This document shows, in pieces, positions 1 through 8,556 of a stretch of DNA of 34,181 bases (the first letter of the stretch is position 1; each line of letters starts with the position of its first letter). A program made the position numbers and the translations under genes. A model generated the notes under the pieces. That model was not told the origin of the DNA, did no database searches, and saw nothing but the letters and a program-made list of their open reading frames with translations. Source of the DNA: an uncultured Eggerthellaceae bacterium (GTDB lineage: Bacteria > Actinomycetota > Coriobacteriia > Coriobacteriales > Eggerthellaceae); contig CAMOLA010000022.1 of NCBI GenBank assembly GCA_946618265.1, positions 1-34,181 on the forward strand, given 5' to 3'.

Positions 1-958
1 CATCGAGCGCTACAAGAGGCGCGAGGTGTCCGTCGAGGAGGCGATAGTCGAGATGCACCTCGCGGGCGTGTCCGCGCGCCGCGTCGAGGACGTCAGCGAG
101 ATCCTCTGGGGCGCGAGCGTGTCGCCGGGGACGGTGTCGAACCTCAACGAGAAGGCGTTCGACTCCATCGAGGAATGGCGCAACCGGCCGCTCACCTGCG
201 AGTACCGCTACGTCTACGTCGACGGCATCTACCTGAAGCGCGCCTGGGGCGGCGCCTTCGAGAACGTGGCGGTGATGGTGGCCATAGGAGTCAACGACGA
301 CGGGTTCCGCGAGGTCATCGGCGCCGCCGAGGGGTTCACGGAGTCGGTCGAGTGCTGGCGGGAGTTCCTCTCGTGGCTGAAGTCGCGCAGGCTGCGCGGC
401 GTTCGCATGTTCACCGGCGACAAGGCCGCCGGCATGGTGGGCGCCATCGCCGAGGTCTTCCCGGAGGCGGCCTATCAGCGCTGCACGGTGCACTTCTACC
501 GCAACGTCATGTCCAAGGACCCGAAGTCGAGGCGCAAGCTCGTGGCCGGCAAGCTCAAGGCCATACACGCGCAGGAGTCGTTCGAGGCCAGCGAGGAGAA
601 GGCGCTCCAGGTCGCGTCCGACCTGGAGGAGATGAGGCTGAAGGAGGCGGCCAATGTCGTCCGCGAGGGCTACGTCGAGACGCTCACGTACACCAGGTTC
701 CCGATGGAGCACTGGCGCCGCATCCGCACCAACAACTCGATCGAACGCCTGAACCGCGAGATCAGGAGGCGGACCCGCGTCGTCGGCACCTTCTCGGACG
801 GCAAGTCGGCGCTCATGCTGGTGGCCGCCAGGCTCAAGTACGTCGCCGACAGCGAATGGGAATCGAGGAGGTACCTGGACGTGTCCCTGCTTGACGAGTG
901 ATCATGCCGACGCGCTACAGGGTGTTGAGGCAAAGTGCGCAAGATTCTTGACAGTACC
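1..958 (+). mobile_element. IS256-family insertion sequence, 3' part
   Basis: The 5' end lies outside the window. The element holds the transposase C-terminal two thirds and then about 57 bp ending near 958 in ATTCTTGACAGTACC, which has the look of an IS256-type terminal repeat (a TTGACA-like run close to the tip). The left terminal repeat and any target-site duplication cannot be seen. A second copy of the same transposase begins at 34127 in the same orientation. Confidence 0.75.
2..901 (+). CDS. IS256-family (mutator-type) transposase, N-terminally cut by the window edge
   Basis: This is a DDE transposase that cuts and pastes its own IS element. The reading frame is open from base 2, so the gene starts before the window; an internal GTG at 26 is not the real start. 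About 299 residues of a protein usually near 400 are present. Visible signatures are the first catalytic Asp in YVDGIYLKRAWGG, the second in FTGDKAAGM, and the C-terminal IS256 signature NNSIERLNREIRRRTRVVG, which carries the catalytic Glu. No frameshift is seen in the visible part, so the copy may be functional if its 5' end is whole. Codon use is very GC-rich compared with the surface-protein gene that follows. Confidence 0.9.
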   Translation: MERYKRREVSVEEAIVEMHLAGVSARRVEDVSEILWGASVSPGTVSNLNEKAFDSIEEWRNRPLTCEYRYVYVDGIYLKRAWGGAFENVAVMVAIGVNDDGFREVIGAAEGFTESVECWREFLSWLKSRRLRGVRMFTGDKAAGMVGAIAEVFPEAAYQRCTVHFYRNVMSKDPKSRRKLVAGKLKAIHAQESFEASEEKALQVASDLEEMRLKEAANVVREGYVETLTYTRFPMEHWRRIRTNNSIERLNREIRRRTRVVGTFSDGKSALMLVAARLKYVADSEWESRRYLDVSLLDE

Positions 959-974
959 ACATCGCATCGCCAGC

Positions 975-991
975 ATAGCGTTTTCCGCTAT
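975..991 (-). terminator. Short hairpin downstream of the 1075-2610 gene
   Basis: ATAGCG and CGCTAT form a 6-bp stem around a 5-base loop, about 85 bases past the stop codon of the reverse-strand gene. There is no clear T-run, so it is a weak terminator candidate. Confidence 0.3.
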
Positions 992-1074
992 CTGGGTGGA
1001 TTAGATACTACAGGAACCAAGGCGGTCTAATAATCGCATCTTAGACATTGCTCAAACGGCCGACACGATTATGG

Positions 1075-2610
1075 CTATTTGACTTTCTTGGTCTTTGCTG
1101 ACAATTTTTGTTTGAACTTATTGTAAACGGTAGCTATCACCTTCTGCCCTTTTTTCTGCTTCTTGGTTTTGATTTTGTAAGTTACTTTCGCCAAATCTTT
1201 GACAACCTTCTTTTTGTACGATTTCTTGCCGATTGTTAGTTTAATGTAATCCCCTTTATGAACATCCTTCAGCTTGAGAGTCACTACTTTGCTTGATTTT
1301 CTTACCGAAGATAAACTAATTTTCGGCTTATTGCTTACCACGTGCCGCGTGTATATCCTTGTTGCTCCATACTGCGATGCTCTAATCGTTATCGGCGTAT
1401 TGATCTTTATGTACTTTGGCACTTTGATGGAGTACGTACCGTTTCCCTTCGCGGTAGCACCATACGTTTTCCCTTTAATGACGGCGGTTATCTTTGCTTT
1501 AGAAAACGTTACTCCCTGCAAGCTCCCACTACCGTACTTCAAGTTCTTATATCTATACTCCTTCACGATTTCTAATTCATCGTAATTGGCATATTCGGTT
1601 TCCCTATCTGTGAAATAATTCAATTCCACAGTGCACGTTATTGTTTCTTTTTCGCCGTATGGGTCGACGGCTGTCACCGTTGTTGTTCCCACGCCTTTTG
1701 GATATATGTAAAAGCTGCCGTATTCTCCCACGACGCTGACAACTTTGCTGTTGGCTGAAATACAGCTTGATATCTGCCCTGCTGCAACCCCAACCTCGTA
1801 ATAGTCAAGCGATTCATAGTATCCATACTCATTGTAATGATTGTAATATGAGAAAATCGCTTCTCGATTGTAGCTACCATAGCCATCATCATAGTAAACG
1901 TCGCTGCAAGAGGGGGATGCATATATCTCAAACTCTTGCTGCCTTATTATGACCGTGCACCTAGACTCTGTTCCATACTTATCAACAGCGGTAACGGTCA
2001 CCGTACCAACACCCTCCGCTTTTATGTCAGCATGATAAAATTCGCTTTCAGTAATGCTCAATATGTCATTGTTCGAGGATTTCCAGCTTGCAGCCCGTCC
2101 TGTCTCTACGTTTATACAACCTAAATCTTCGACAACAAGTTTCATCGATTCTGTTATCGAGAACTCCGGCAACGCAACATGTACGCTGCATGTCGCAGAA
2201 TTGCCATCCTCGTCTGTCGCAATAATAGTTGCTGTCCCTTTTCCTACACCCTTGATAACCGCTTTTCGAGTTGTTGAGGTATCGATTACCACTATCTGCG
2301 AATCAGACGACTCCCACTTAATCGCATTGGCGCTCTGCCCCGTCAAATATACCGTAGCAGTTTCGTCGGCCACTACGCTTATGTTTGAGTCCGTAATCGC
2401 AATAGCCCGCGATTCTGCCGAATCTTGCACTACCCGATTGTAAGCGTAAGGAACATAAGCTCCAGTTTCAATAGAAAGGCCCGCGTTATCTGCAGGCTCA
2501 TTCACAGCATGCGCTTGCGCGGGACAAGTAATTGCTGAGCAAACAAAGAACAAGATAGCCGCGCAAAGAAGTGTTACCGCATTTACCTTGGCACGTTCAG
2601 CAGCCTTCAT
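1075..2610 (-). CDS. Secreted surface protein with BIG2-type Ig-like repeats
   Basis: Probable cell-surface protein of 511 residues. I chose the ATG at 2610 rather than an in-frame ATG at 2640 because GGGGTGAG lies 6 bases upstream of it and the protein then begins with a clean signal peptide (basic start, core AVTLLCAAILFFVCSAI, cleavage after AHA). Three consecutive BIG2-like units follow, at roughly residues 60-145, 146-230 and 235-345, each ending in a G-x-G-T-x-T-V-T-A-x-D-x-G strand pattern. The second half has further beta-rich, probably Ig-like units and a lysine-rich C-terminus without an LPxTG motif. The gene is much more AT-rich than its neighbours, which suggests a separate origin. 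BIG2 domains commonly mediate adhesion; no ligand can be inferred. Confidence 0.75.
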   Translation of the reverse strand: MKAAERAKVNAVTLLCAAILFFVCSAITCPAQAHAVNEPADNAGLSIETGAYVPYAYNRVVQDSAESRAIAITDSNISVVADETATVYLTGQSANAIKWESSDSQIVVIDTSTTRKAVIKGVGKGTATIIATDEDGNSATCSVHVALPEFSITESMKLVVEDLGCINVETGRAASWKSSNNDILSITESEFYHADIKAEGVGTVTVTAVDKYGTESRCTVIIRQQEFEIYASPSCSDVYYDDGYGSYNREAIFSYYNHYNEYGYYESLDYYEVGVAAGQISSCISANSKVVSVVGEYGSFYIYPKGVGTTTVTAVDPYGEKETITCTVELNYFTDRETEYANYDELEIVKEYRYKNLKYGSGSLQGVTFSKAKITAVIKGKTYGATAKGNGTYSIKVPKYIKINTPITIRASQYGATRIYTRHVVSNKPKISLSSVRKSSKVVTLKLKDVHKGDYIKLTIGKKSYKKKVVKDLAKVTYKIKTKKQKKGQKVIATVYNKFKQKLSAKTKKVK

Positions 2611-2799
2611 GATTCTCACCCCGCTACAACAACGCTTCATGTATGCGTCAAGTATAAAGCATTAAACCGTCTAGCTAGCAACCAATCACGGTACCAGCTA
2701 TCAACAAAGTGCGGCGCCGCATCCCGAGAAAACGAGACGATGACGAATGGGTATTTCAATTGTGTGTTAGCGAGCTAATTTAGCTTGATGCTGACGCCC

Positions 2800-4098
2800 T
2801 TACCACACGTCGAGAACCTCTACCTGGTCAAGGCAGGGCCCAGATACACCGTAGCCGTCTTCGTATTCATACCAGATGGAATAAAGCCTGCCCTCCACGC
2901 GCGCGCCGTTAATTCTAGTACGCACCGCATTGCCTATGCCCCACTGCTCATCCGACACGATCGTATCGTTGGCTTCCTTCAGCTGCTCATATTGCGCATC
3001 CGTTATCCTGCACCGTATCGTGCATTCGTCGCCCTGATCATAGCTGCCCCAACGGAGCATAAGAGAGGCCGGGCCATAGTACTCAATCGTGGGTTTCAAA
3101 TCAGAGAACCGGGCCTCGATGCGAACGCGCGTATTAGGCAGTTGTTTACGATAGCTCTTCGCGTTAACGTCAACAACGCCCTTTGGCGGATCGATTATCC
3201 AAGAGGCAGTGCCCTCGTCGCTCGAGAAGGAGAACTTCTCGCCCCACGGAGCGTAGACGACGGTCTTGACCGTCTCCCCCGCCCGTAGTTTGACCTTGTT
3301 GTCGATCTCGTCTTTCGCGTACTTCTTCTTCTCGCGTTTGCGATGGCAGAAGCTGTCCTTGTACGCGTCGAAATCGTCATACCTTATTGTCACGTTGGTT
3401 CGCGCTGCCAGCTTGACCGGCACGCGCACGTACGAACCATTTCCGACCACCTTGACCTTCTTGCCAGCGGTGATAGTCACATGCCGCAGCTCCGCCTTCT
3501 TCCCGAGCTTGAGCTTCTCGTATTTTGGCGCAGGACCGAGTTCGCGAGATTCGTAATCGAGCGAGTATTTTACCCATTTCCCCCCGAAGAAGCGCTCACC
3601 GAACTCGACCTCTTTCACAATAGCCGATTTGGCCTCCTCGATTGCGGCATCCCCTACCACCTCTTTCGTCACGTCCACGTCCGAAAGGCTGCGGAATCCT
3701 GCCTCGTATTGGTAAAACCCCGCCACAGCAGCGCCGTCTTCGGCCGACTTCCCGACGCATCCCAAAAGGCGCCCTTCGACCGAGAAATCCAACACCAGAT
3801 TGGCCGTATCAGCCCAAAACAAGTGCCACGACACACTCGCCGCCGTAACTTTGGATTTGGAAAGCTCCGGATCGCCCCCTTTGGCAGAAAAAGCCTCGGT
3901 GACATCTTTGTCGTCCGAGGATATGAATTTGGGCTCAAGCCCCTGAGCCTCGGCGGCAGCTTTGGCCTCGAGCGCGGTAAGCCCGATGCACGCTTGAACG
4001 TCCTCTTCCGCGAACGCGGGACGAGGAGCCGCAACGACACCGATAAGGGAGCTGAAAAGCACCAACACGAATAGAAGAACATGGCGTTTTCCTCGCAT
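2800..4098 (-). CDS. Secreted protein of unknown function with a PASTA-like N-terminal segment
   Basis: Predicted exported protein of 432 residues. The ATG at 4098 is preferred over one at 4146: GGGGG sits about 6 bases upstream and the product then starts with a standard signal peptide (core LLFVLVLFSSLIGVVAA, cleavage after AFA). Just after cleavage, the stretch CIGLTALEAKAAAEAQGLEP resembles the first helix of a PASTA repeat, but the rest of that fold is not evident. The middle and C-terminal parts are beta-rich, with many short Lys/Arg-rich strands; there is no membrane anchor or sortase motif. It sits 189 bases downstream of the BIG2 protein on the same strand, so the two may be co-expressed or simply adjacent surface genes. 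I do not recognise a family for the whole protein. Confidence 0.65.
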   Translation of the reverse strand: MRGKRHVLLFVLVLFSSLIGVVAAPRPAFAEEDVQACIGLTALEAKAAAEAQGLEPKFISSDDKDVTEAFSAKGGDPELSKSKVTAASVSWHLFWADTANLVLDFSVEGRLLGCVGKSAEDGAAVAGFYQYEAGFRSLSDVDVTKEVVGDAAIEEAKSAIVKEVEFGERFFGGKWVKYSLDYESRELGPAPKYEKLKLGKKAELRHVTITAGKKVKVVGNGSYVRVPVKLAARTNVTIRYDDFDAYKDSFCHRKREKKKYAKDEIDNKVKLRAGETVKTVVYAPWGEKFSFSSDEGTASWIIDPPKGVVDVNAKSYRKQLPNTRVRIEARFSDLKPTIEYYGPASLMLRWGSYDQGDECTIRCRITDAQYEQLKEANDTIVSDEQWGIGNAVRTRINGARVEGRLYSIWYEYEDGYGVSGPCLDQVEVLDVW

Positions 4099-4563
4099 CT
4101 TTAACCCCCACCCATTTTTTGTCGGGATGCCAATCGAATTATACAATCTGGGGCCTCGAGGCTGTTTTGCTTCGTGGTAACCCCGTCGGGGGATAGGGCA
4201 AACAGATAGGCAGCTACCAGATAGCCCAGAGCGTCGTCGGCAGGGTCAAGAACCGGCAAGCCTGGAACTTACGGATGAGCTCGAGGCGGCATAAGATGGG
4301 GAAGTCGACGATCTAGGTGGTTAGCTGGATGCCCTTCGAAAAGCCCGCTATACCAACTTTTCCGGCACTATTCCCGATCTTCGATGCCGGGCGTAAACGA
4401 ACTGATATTTAACCACGCGAAAAGCGCTTGGCACTAATACGCCAAACCCGCCAGTGCTCAAAACAAGACTCTCCCTCGAATTATGCTGCGTCTGGCATGT
4501 CCATATTAGGGGGAAGAAATCGAAGCCCGCATCACATGAAACACTTCTGTTGACAATCAGTTT
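4099..4563. other. Gene-free interval with a possible coding relic
   Basis: No convincing gene is present. On the reverse strand, about 4208-4312 reads IVDFPILCRLELIRK and on to a stop at TLWAIW, bounded by stops on both sides. It looks like the tail of a decayed protein, but no family could be assigned. Confidence 0.25.
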
Positions 4564-6249
4564 CTACTCGAGCAGCCCCAGCATCCCAATCCTAGCAAAA
4601 GCGCCATCGTAAGCGTAATCGTGTGCGGCACTGCCATTCGTAATTACGCCGATTACCTCACAGCGAGAGCTCACCACAGGCCCACCGCTCATGCCGTGAA
4701 TGAAGGGCCTATCCACCCTGCACTTCCTAGCATCATCGAAAATCTCCACCACCTTTGCCTCCAGACACCTAAGCACATTTTCGCCATCAGCGTATCCATA
4801 TGCCCAAACCGTTTCGCCCACCTGCGGAAGGTACGTCCCGTTAGCCCTGATGCCCGCAGACTTCGACATCTCCACGGGAACATCCCTAAGAACAGCCAAG
4901 TCAACTTCATGGTTACGCTTAATGTCCGCCATGCGCACCCAACTGCTACGCCCTCCATACTCTATTGAAAGCAAAGCATCATCAGGAGCCTCGTGCTTCA
5001 CGATATCCTCGACGCAGTGAGCACACGTCACCAACTCCCCCGTTGACAGACCGAAAATGCTACCGACTCCCGTGAAGCAATCCCGCTCCTCCCCCTCACC
5101 GAACTCGTAATCGTAGTTCGCGCAGCATTGCCAAACCGCAGCGCGGGGGTCAACGATCGGCACATCCTCGCCTGTTATTTCGTTATACATCGTCCACAAT
5201 CTCATGAGCGGCCAAGATGGCTTCGCATTGCCAGCGGTTACCATCGTGTAGTAGGCAAGTCGTCCTCTGACGTGATTCCTTAGGGCTTTCTCCATCGGAA
5301 CGTCCCGCCTACCGGACAAGCCAACTTCGTAACGTGGGGCATGCTTAATGTACAGTTCAGCCGCAACTTTACAGCCGTATTCTTTCCAGTTGTACAGAAG
5401 CACACGAAGCTCCCTGTAGGCATCGCGAGTGAAATTGCACTTCTCATTCACGAGAATGCCAGTAACAAGCTGTCTAGATGACCTGGTAGCCAATCGGGTC
5501 TTCGCCTTATTAACTGTAAAGCCATTTGACTCTAGAATCCTGCGAACAGCGTCGGCAATCTGAATCTCAGCTGAATCCCCCGCCAGAAACGCCCGCCTGA
5601 ATGCACGCTCGTTGAACGATGAAAACGTCAGGTCGTCAGCATAACGCGTGTATACAACCCGGTGCTTGTTCGCATACGCAAGCAACTGTTTATCCATGCG
5701 TTTGCAAATGTAGTTGCTCAGCACAGGAGACGACGGCGCCCCCTGCGGAAGCGACCCCTCGTGGCAGACTATGTTCGTCAGCGCATCTGCAACCTCGTCA
5801 GGAAAACCGAAAGGATCTGCTTTGAACAGCCCACGAATGCGCCCGGCAGTTATGCTGGGGAAGAAGTCCTTAAGGTCAACGTTCAGCAGCACCGCATGCT
5901 TGACATGAGGAGCAGCATTCGAAACCGTCCCTCTACCAATTCGAAAGCCATGGACCGCCTCCGGAGGATTCTGCTCCTCGTATATTTCGGATAGGACGAG
6001 CGCTACCCTACCTTGAACCGCTTTCAGAGAGTTCGCAGGAGCGCTAATCGACCGTGCAGCCCCGGGCGTCTTCTTCTGAATGGAGAAGCGCGTATACAAG
6101 TTAGTTCCAGAAAAAGCAAAAAACCCGAGCTGTTTCAAGGTCAGCTCAAGAAACGCAGCTAAATCTGCACGCGTTCTAATTCGTAAAAACTGTTCAGATA
6201 ACTCAGTCGCCACAGCGGGACTCCATCTGGCCAGTGGACAAGCCTGCAT
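4564..6249 (-). CDS. Retron-type reverse transcriptase fused to a trypsin-like serine protease
   Basis: One 561-residue protein joins two enzymes. Residues about 20-350 are a retron-type RT: the NAAPH motif (111-115, the NAxxH retron signature), motif A VDLKDFF (Asp125), motif B LPQGAPSSPVLSN, the catalytic YADD (203-206) and the VTG motif (262-264) are all intact. Residues about 385-561 are a trypsin-like protease with a complete triad: His411 in TCAHC, Asp450 in EVDLAVL and Ser521 in HGMSGGP. Retron RTs reverse-transcribe a cognate upstream RNA into msDNA and act with an effector against phage; RT-protease fusions are one of the catalogued retron architectures (type XI, as I recall), and here the protease would be the effector. 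No SD precedes the ATG at 6249 and a hairpin abuts it; a GTG at 6213 with GGAG upstream is an alternative start. No other effector gene is adjacent. Confidence 0.9.
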   Translation of the reverse strand: MQACPLARWSPAVATELSEQFLRIRTRADLAAFLELTLKQLGFFAFSGTNLYTRFSIQKKTPGAARSISAPANSLKAVQGRVALVLSEIYEEQNPPEAVHGFRIGRGTVSNAAPHVKHAVLLNVDLKDFFPSITAGRIRGLFKADPFGFPDEVADALTNIVCHEGSLPQGAPSSPVLSNYICKRMDKQLLAYANKHRVVYTRYADDLTFSSFNERAFRRAFLAGDSAEIQIADAVRRILESNGFTVNKAKTRLATRSSRQLVTGILVNEKCNFTRDAYRELRVLLYNWKEYGCKVAAELYIKHAPRYEVGLSGRRDVPMEKALRNHVRGRLAYYTMVTAGNAKPSWPLMRLWTMYNEITGEDVPIVDPRAAVWQCCANYDYEFGEGEERDCFTGVGSIFGLSTGELVTCAHCVEDIVKHEAPDDALLSIEYGGRSSWVRMADIKRNHEVDLAVLRDVPVEMSKSAGIRANGTYLPQVGETVWAYGYADGENVLRCLEAKVVEIFDDARKCRVDRPFIHGMSGGPVVSSRCEVIGVITNGSAAHDYAYDGAFARIGMLGLLE

Positions 6250-6277
6250 GCGCCGCTGCGAATATACCGCGCGGCGC
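6250..6277 (-). promoter_or_regulatory. Hairpin directly in front of the RT start codon
   Basis: GCGCCGC and GCGGCGC form a perfect 7-bp GC stem with a 14-base loop, ending one base before the ATG at 6249. In the transcript it would block initiation there, or it could be part of the structured RNA upstream. It is one reason to consider the GTG at 6213 as the true start. Confidence 0.4.
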
Positions 6278-6293
6278 GTTCTGAAATGGGAGC

Positions 6294-6388
6294 CATTGCT
6301 ACACGAATGCGAACCACATCCGAAAGTCGAGCCCCACTGCAGCTTACTGCTATTGTAAGGGTGTTAGATTGTTTTTCAAACAGCAATA
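6294..6388 (-). ncRNA. Candidate retron non-coding RNA (msr/msd region)
   Basis: In the place where a retron RNA is expected, just 5' of the RT, the reverse strand has a pair of segments that could be the a1/a2 helix: UAUUGCUGU (6388-6380) against GUAGCAAUG (6302-6294), nine pairs including three G-U wobbles. Between them are a perfect hairpin CTTAC-7-GTAAG (6343-6359) and a six-pair hairpin CGGAUG-7-CAUUCG (6304-6322, one wobble). At 95 nt this is shorter than most known retron RNAs, and no covariance support is available, so the ends and even the identity are tentative. Confidence 0.35.
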
Positions 6389-6474
6389 CTGAACACTGAC
6401 ATCAACATCCACTTGAGCAGGCGAGCCCATCCAGCGACAAGGTCTGCACGCGCTGGGAACTCTCTTCGTGTCGT

Positions 6475-6594
6475 GGGGACGGTTCTCTTGACACACCACG
6501 CCAGACCGACAAGAACGCCTGGTCGAACCAGTAGAGAGAGGGCCTAGGTAGATCACCAGCTGTGTCAAGAGAACCGTCCCCCTGACACAGCCAC
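6475..6594. repeat. REP-like unit with 21-bp perfect inverted repeats
   Basis: Two 21-base arms, 6475-6495 and 6561-6581, are exact reverse complements (core GGACGGTTCTCTTGACACA), and the right arm continues into CTGACACAGC, so 6559-6594 can also fold on itself. Between them lies CCAGACCG...CGCCTGG, another stem. The same family recurs at 31274-31303 and, diverged, at about 33812-33880. Such TGTGTCA/TGACACA palindromes are typical of REP elements mobilised by a REP-associated tyrosine transposase; none is encoded here. Confidence 0.75.
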
Positions 6595-6595
6595 A

Positions 6596-7105
6596 TCACC
6601 CACGCCCCAGAATCGCGCGCAGGTGGCGCCACTGGCCCGTCGCCGCCAGCAGTGCCGCGTAGCACGCGCAGCACGCGCCCGCCTTGGCGAGCAGGGGGAC
6701 GGCCGGCCAGAACATCTCCCTCGTCGCCCCGAGGCTCTGGAACACGGCGCCGGTGAGCGACGTCACCATCTGGAACATCACGCTTGCCCCCAGCGCGCGC
6801 AGGAGCGGCGCGGCGTCGCCCCACCGGTCCCCGAACAGCACCGCCACGACCTCCCCGGGCGCGGCGACCAGGCAGGCGCTCATGATTATCCCCACCGCGA
6901 ACATCGCGCGCGTCAGGTCGACGAACCGCGCGTAGATCTCCCCCGGCCGGTCCCGGTAGTCCGAGAGGTACGGGTGCAGCACCGAGGCGACCACCGACGT
7001 GAACCCGCCCACGGGTACCCCGACACGCGGTACGCCCTGTCGTAATACCCAGCGCCGCTCCGCCGAAGGAGATTCCCGCACGCGCTGTTGCCCTTGACGC
7101 CGATC
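6596..7105 (-). pseudogene. Decayed polysaccharide flippase (Wzx/MATE-type) C-terminal fragment
   Basis: The open part reads GGFTSVVASVLHPYLSDYRD and continues with a typical lipid-linked oligosaccharide flippase C-terminus, including three hydrophobic helices. Only about 160 of some 450 residues remain. Upstream, the expected LGYYDRAYRVSGYP segment is still recognisable but split over two frames: one base appears lost in the YY codons (near 7040) and one more near 7015 before VGGF. The end merges into REP sequence at 6595. The gene cannot make a transporter. A second fragment of a related flippase lies at 30384-30452. The function of the ancestor was export of repeat units for capsule or exopolysaccharide. 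Confidence 0.8.
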
Positions 7106-7139
7106 GACTAATCATTGGGTCTCATACGGCATTCAAACT

Positions 7140-7781
7140 CTATGCGATCTCCCACACATGTTCAACAAGGTAGCTGCATATGCCTTCCAGCAAGATGTCG
7201 ATGCTGTTATTTAGGTCATCGCCGTTCATTTTCAGCTTTGCGGTGACTTCCCCATTGTACGCATCGAGAAACACGAACTCTGCATGCTCCGAGAGGCCGT
7301 CATCCGAGCCGAACACCTTGAAGCGATTGCGAACGATAGCGTTGCGCAAATGCTGCGTGTAGTCGGCGCCCGTCTTGAACCAAGCCCAAAAACCGAGTCC
7401 CGCCAATGATTGGTTCACTTGGCTTATCTGGGCTGACGTAAACATTGGCGAGTTTTCGCGCATGGCTATCAGCAAACGGGAAAGCTGGCCAATCAAATCC
7501 GCTTCGCCCCCATACAAGGGATAGAACGATTCGGGCCGCTCTACGCCGTATCTGCCGAGGGATTCCGATACATACTCCGCGACCTTCCTTGAGAAAATGA
7601 AATCATACGGGACCGCAAAAGAACCAGCCTCACCTGCGAAGATTTCCGCGCATCTACCATAGCAACCAGCAACTGCGCGGTCTCGAATAACCGAAACGAC
7701 AGCGCTCGTCAAGATCGAGTTGTCCTCTTCATCGGTACGAGCGACCAGCCTCATCTCTTCGCTGTAATCCAGGTCGTCCAT
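7140..7781 (-). CDS. Hypothetical protein, acidic, soluble
   Basis: A 213-residue soluble protein that I do not recognise. The ATG at 7781 is chosen over one at 7820 because GGTGGTGAC precedes it and the longer version overlaps the upstream relic. The sequence is mixed alpha/beta by appearance, without signal peptide, membrane segment or evident metal or nucleotide motif. Aromatic stretches such as GFWAWFKTGADYTQHLRNA and the C-terminal LEGICSYLVEHVWEIA may be helices. It follows a PP2C phosphatase tail on the same strand, so it may be what remains of a signalling or defence operon, but that is only inferred from position. Confidence 0.55.
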   Translation of the reverse strand: MDDLDYSEEMRLVARTDEEDNSILTSAVVSVIRDRAVAGCYGRCAEIFAGEAGSFAVPYDFIFSRKVAEYVSESLGRYGVERPESFYPLYGGEADLIGQLSRLLIAMRENSPMFTSAQISQVNQSLAGLGFWAWFKTGADYTQHLRNAIVRNRFKVFGSDDGLSEHAEFVFLDAYNGEVTAKLKMNGDDLNNSIDILLEGICSYLVEHVWEIA

Positions 7782-7807
7782 GTCACCACCTTCCGCGTTT
7801 CTAAACT

Positions 7808-8075
7808 TCAGAGCCAGCATCTAGCTCTTTCGCCATTGGTGAAACATATTACAAGCTCAATTCGATTGGAGCGTGACCGCAAGACGTTGGACGTAACCGC
7901 TGCATAGATGCCAACAGGTAAACCGAGCTTCACAAGCTTCCTAGGATCCTTTGAATTCCCATCTTGCCGCTTGTAAACATACAAAGCGGTAATGTTGTCA
8001 CGACCGCCCGCCTTGAACACCGTGTTGACTATTTCGTAGGTGTTCTGAGGGTTCGTCGTGGCGAAAGTGTTTTAC
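7808..8075 (-). pseudogene. C-terminal remnant of a PP2C-type protein phosphatase
   Basis: The frame reads NTYEIVNTVFKAGGRDNITA and then a roughly 55-residue tail. AGGRDNIT is the C-terminal PP2C motif whose Asp binds the catalytic metal. Nothing of the rest of the roughly 240-residue domain is found upstream: a TAA closes the frame near 8076 and no other frame continues it. The apparent ATG/GTG at 8020 would give a 70-residue peptide without the fold. I therefore call it a relic. Its stop overlaps the long form of the 7140-7781 gene. Confidence 0.55.
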
Positions 8076-8201
8076 ACATTTGGCAAGGCATGATGTCCTG
8101 ACGCCCTTACCCCACCTCACGACGCACGCTCCAAGACAGGCGAACCGCCCGCAAATTGGTCGATTCGCCTGCCATGCTCGCTATAGGTATTACCCAATCA
8201 G

Positions 8202-8426
8202 CTACCCTCGCGGCGGGAAGGGATCTCTCCCATACGAATCCCGAGCTCTGATGCGTCCATCAGGTCGATGAACGAACAGTTCAGATCCTTGATTACGGGC
8301 AATTTCCCGGGCGATGCCAATCGCTTCGGCCTGCGTAGACGTCAGCACCGTCGGCACCTGGTTTCCCTCGCCTTTTACCTGCCACTGCCTTTTGCCATGC
8401 GGCAAAACATGTTGATTCTTGCCCAT
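8202..8426 (-). CDS. DUF2188 family protein
   Basis: A 74-residue protein of the DUF2188 family: KNQHVLPHGKRQWQVKGEGN at the start, TQAEAIGIAREIARNQGSEL as the helix, then HRPDGRIRARDSYGRDPFPP. I chose the ATG at 8426 (MGKNQHV) since AAAGGA lies about 6 bases before it and family members start this way; ATGs 3 and 18 bases upstream are alternatives. DUF2188 proteins are small, widespread and of unknown biochemical role, often found in accessory regions. A 37-residue basic peptide gene lies 125 bases upstream on the same strand. Confidence 0.8.
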   Translation of the reverse strand: MGKNQHVLPHGKRQWQVKGEGNQVPTVLTSTQAEAIGIAREIARNQGSELFVHRPDGRIRARDSYGRDPFPPRG

Positions 8427-8528
8427 CATTAATCCTTTCGTCAAAATTGAGCCTACATCAATGCAGCCTATGGATTAAGATGTGCATGTGCATGGAGACT
8501 TGCCGCCATAGCAAGCCTCCTGATTCCT

Positions 8529-8556
8529 GGTAGGGTATCCCGCCCGATACCCTACC
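8529..8556 (-). terminator. 11-bp hairpin overlapping the end of the small basic peptide gene
   Basis: GGTAGGGTATC and GATACCCTACC are perfect inverted repeats with a 6-base loop, covering the stop codon at 8552-8554. No T-run follows, so it may be an mRNA-stabilising or Rho-type element and not a classic terminator. Confidence 0.5.

Noticed and set aside
175..894. 239-residue ORF on the forward strand
   Set aside because: It is a +1-type shadow of the IS256 transposase, with composition dominated by Arg, Gly and His.
2640..2690. Promoter for the BIG2 protein gene (TTGCTA-17-TTTATA)
   Set aside because: The spacing is right but the boxes match consensus at only about seven of twelve positions, so I did not list it as a feature.
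6402..7115. 237-residue reverse ORF
   Set aside because: It is a frame shadow of the flippase relic rich in Gly/Arg/Ala. Only its first residues coincide with a shifted piece of the real protein.
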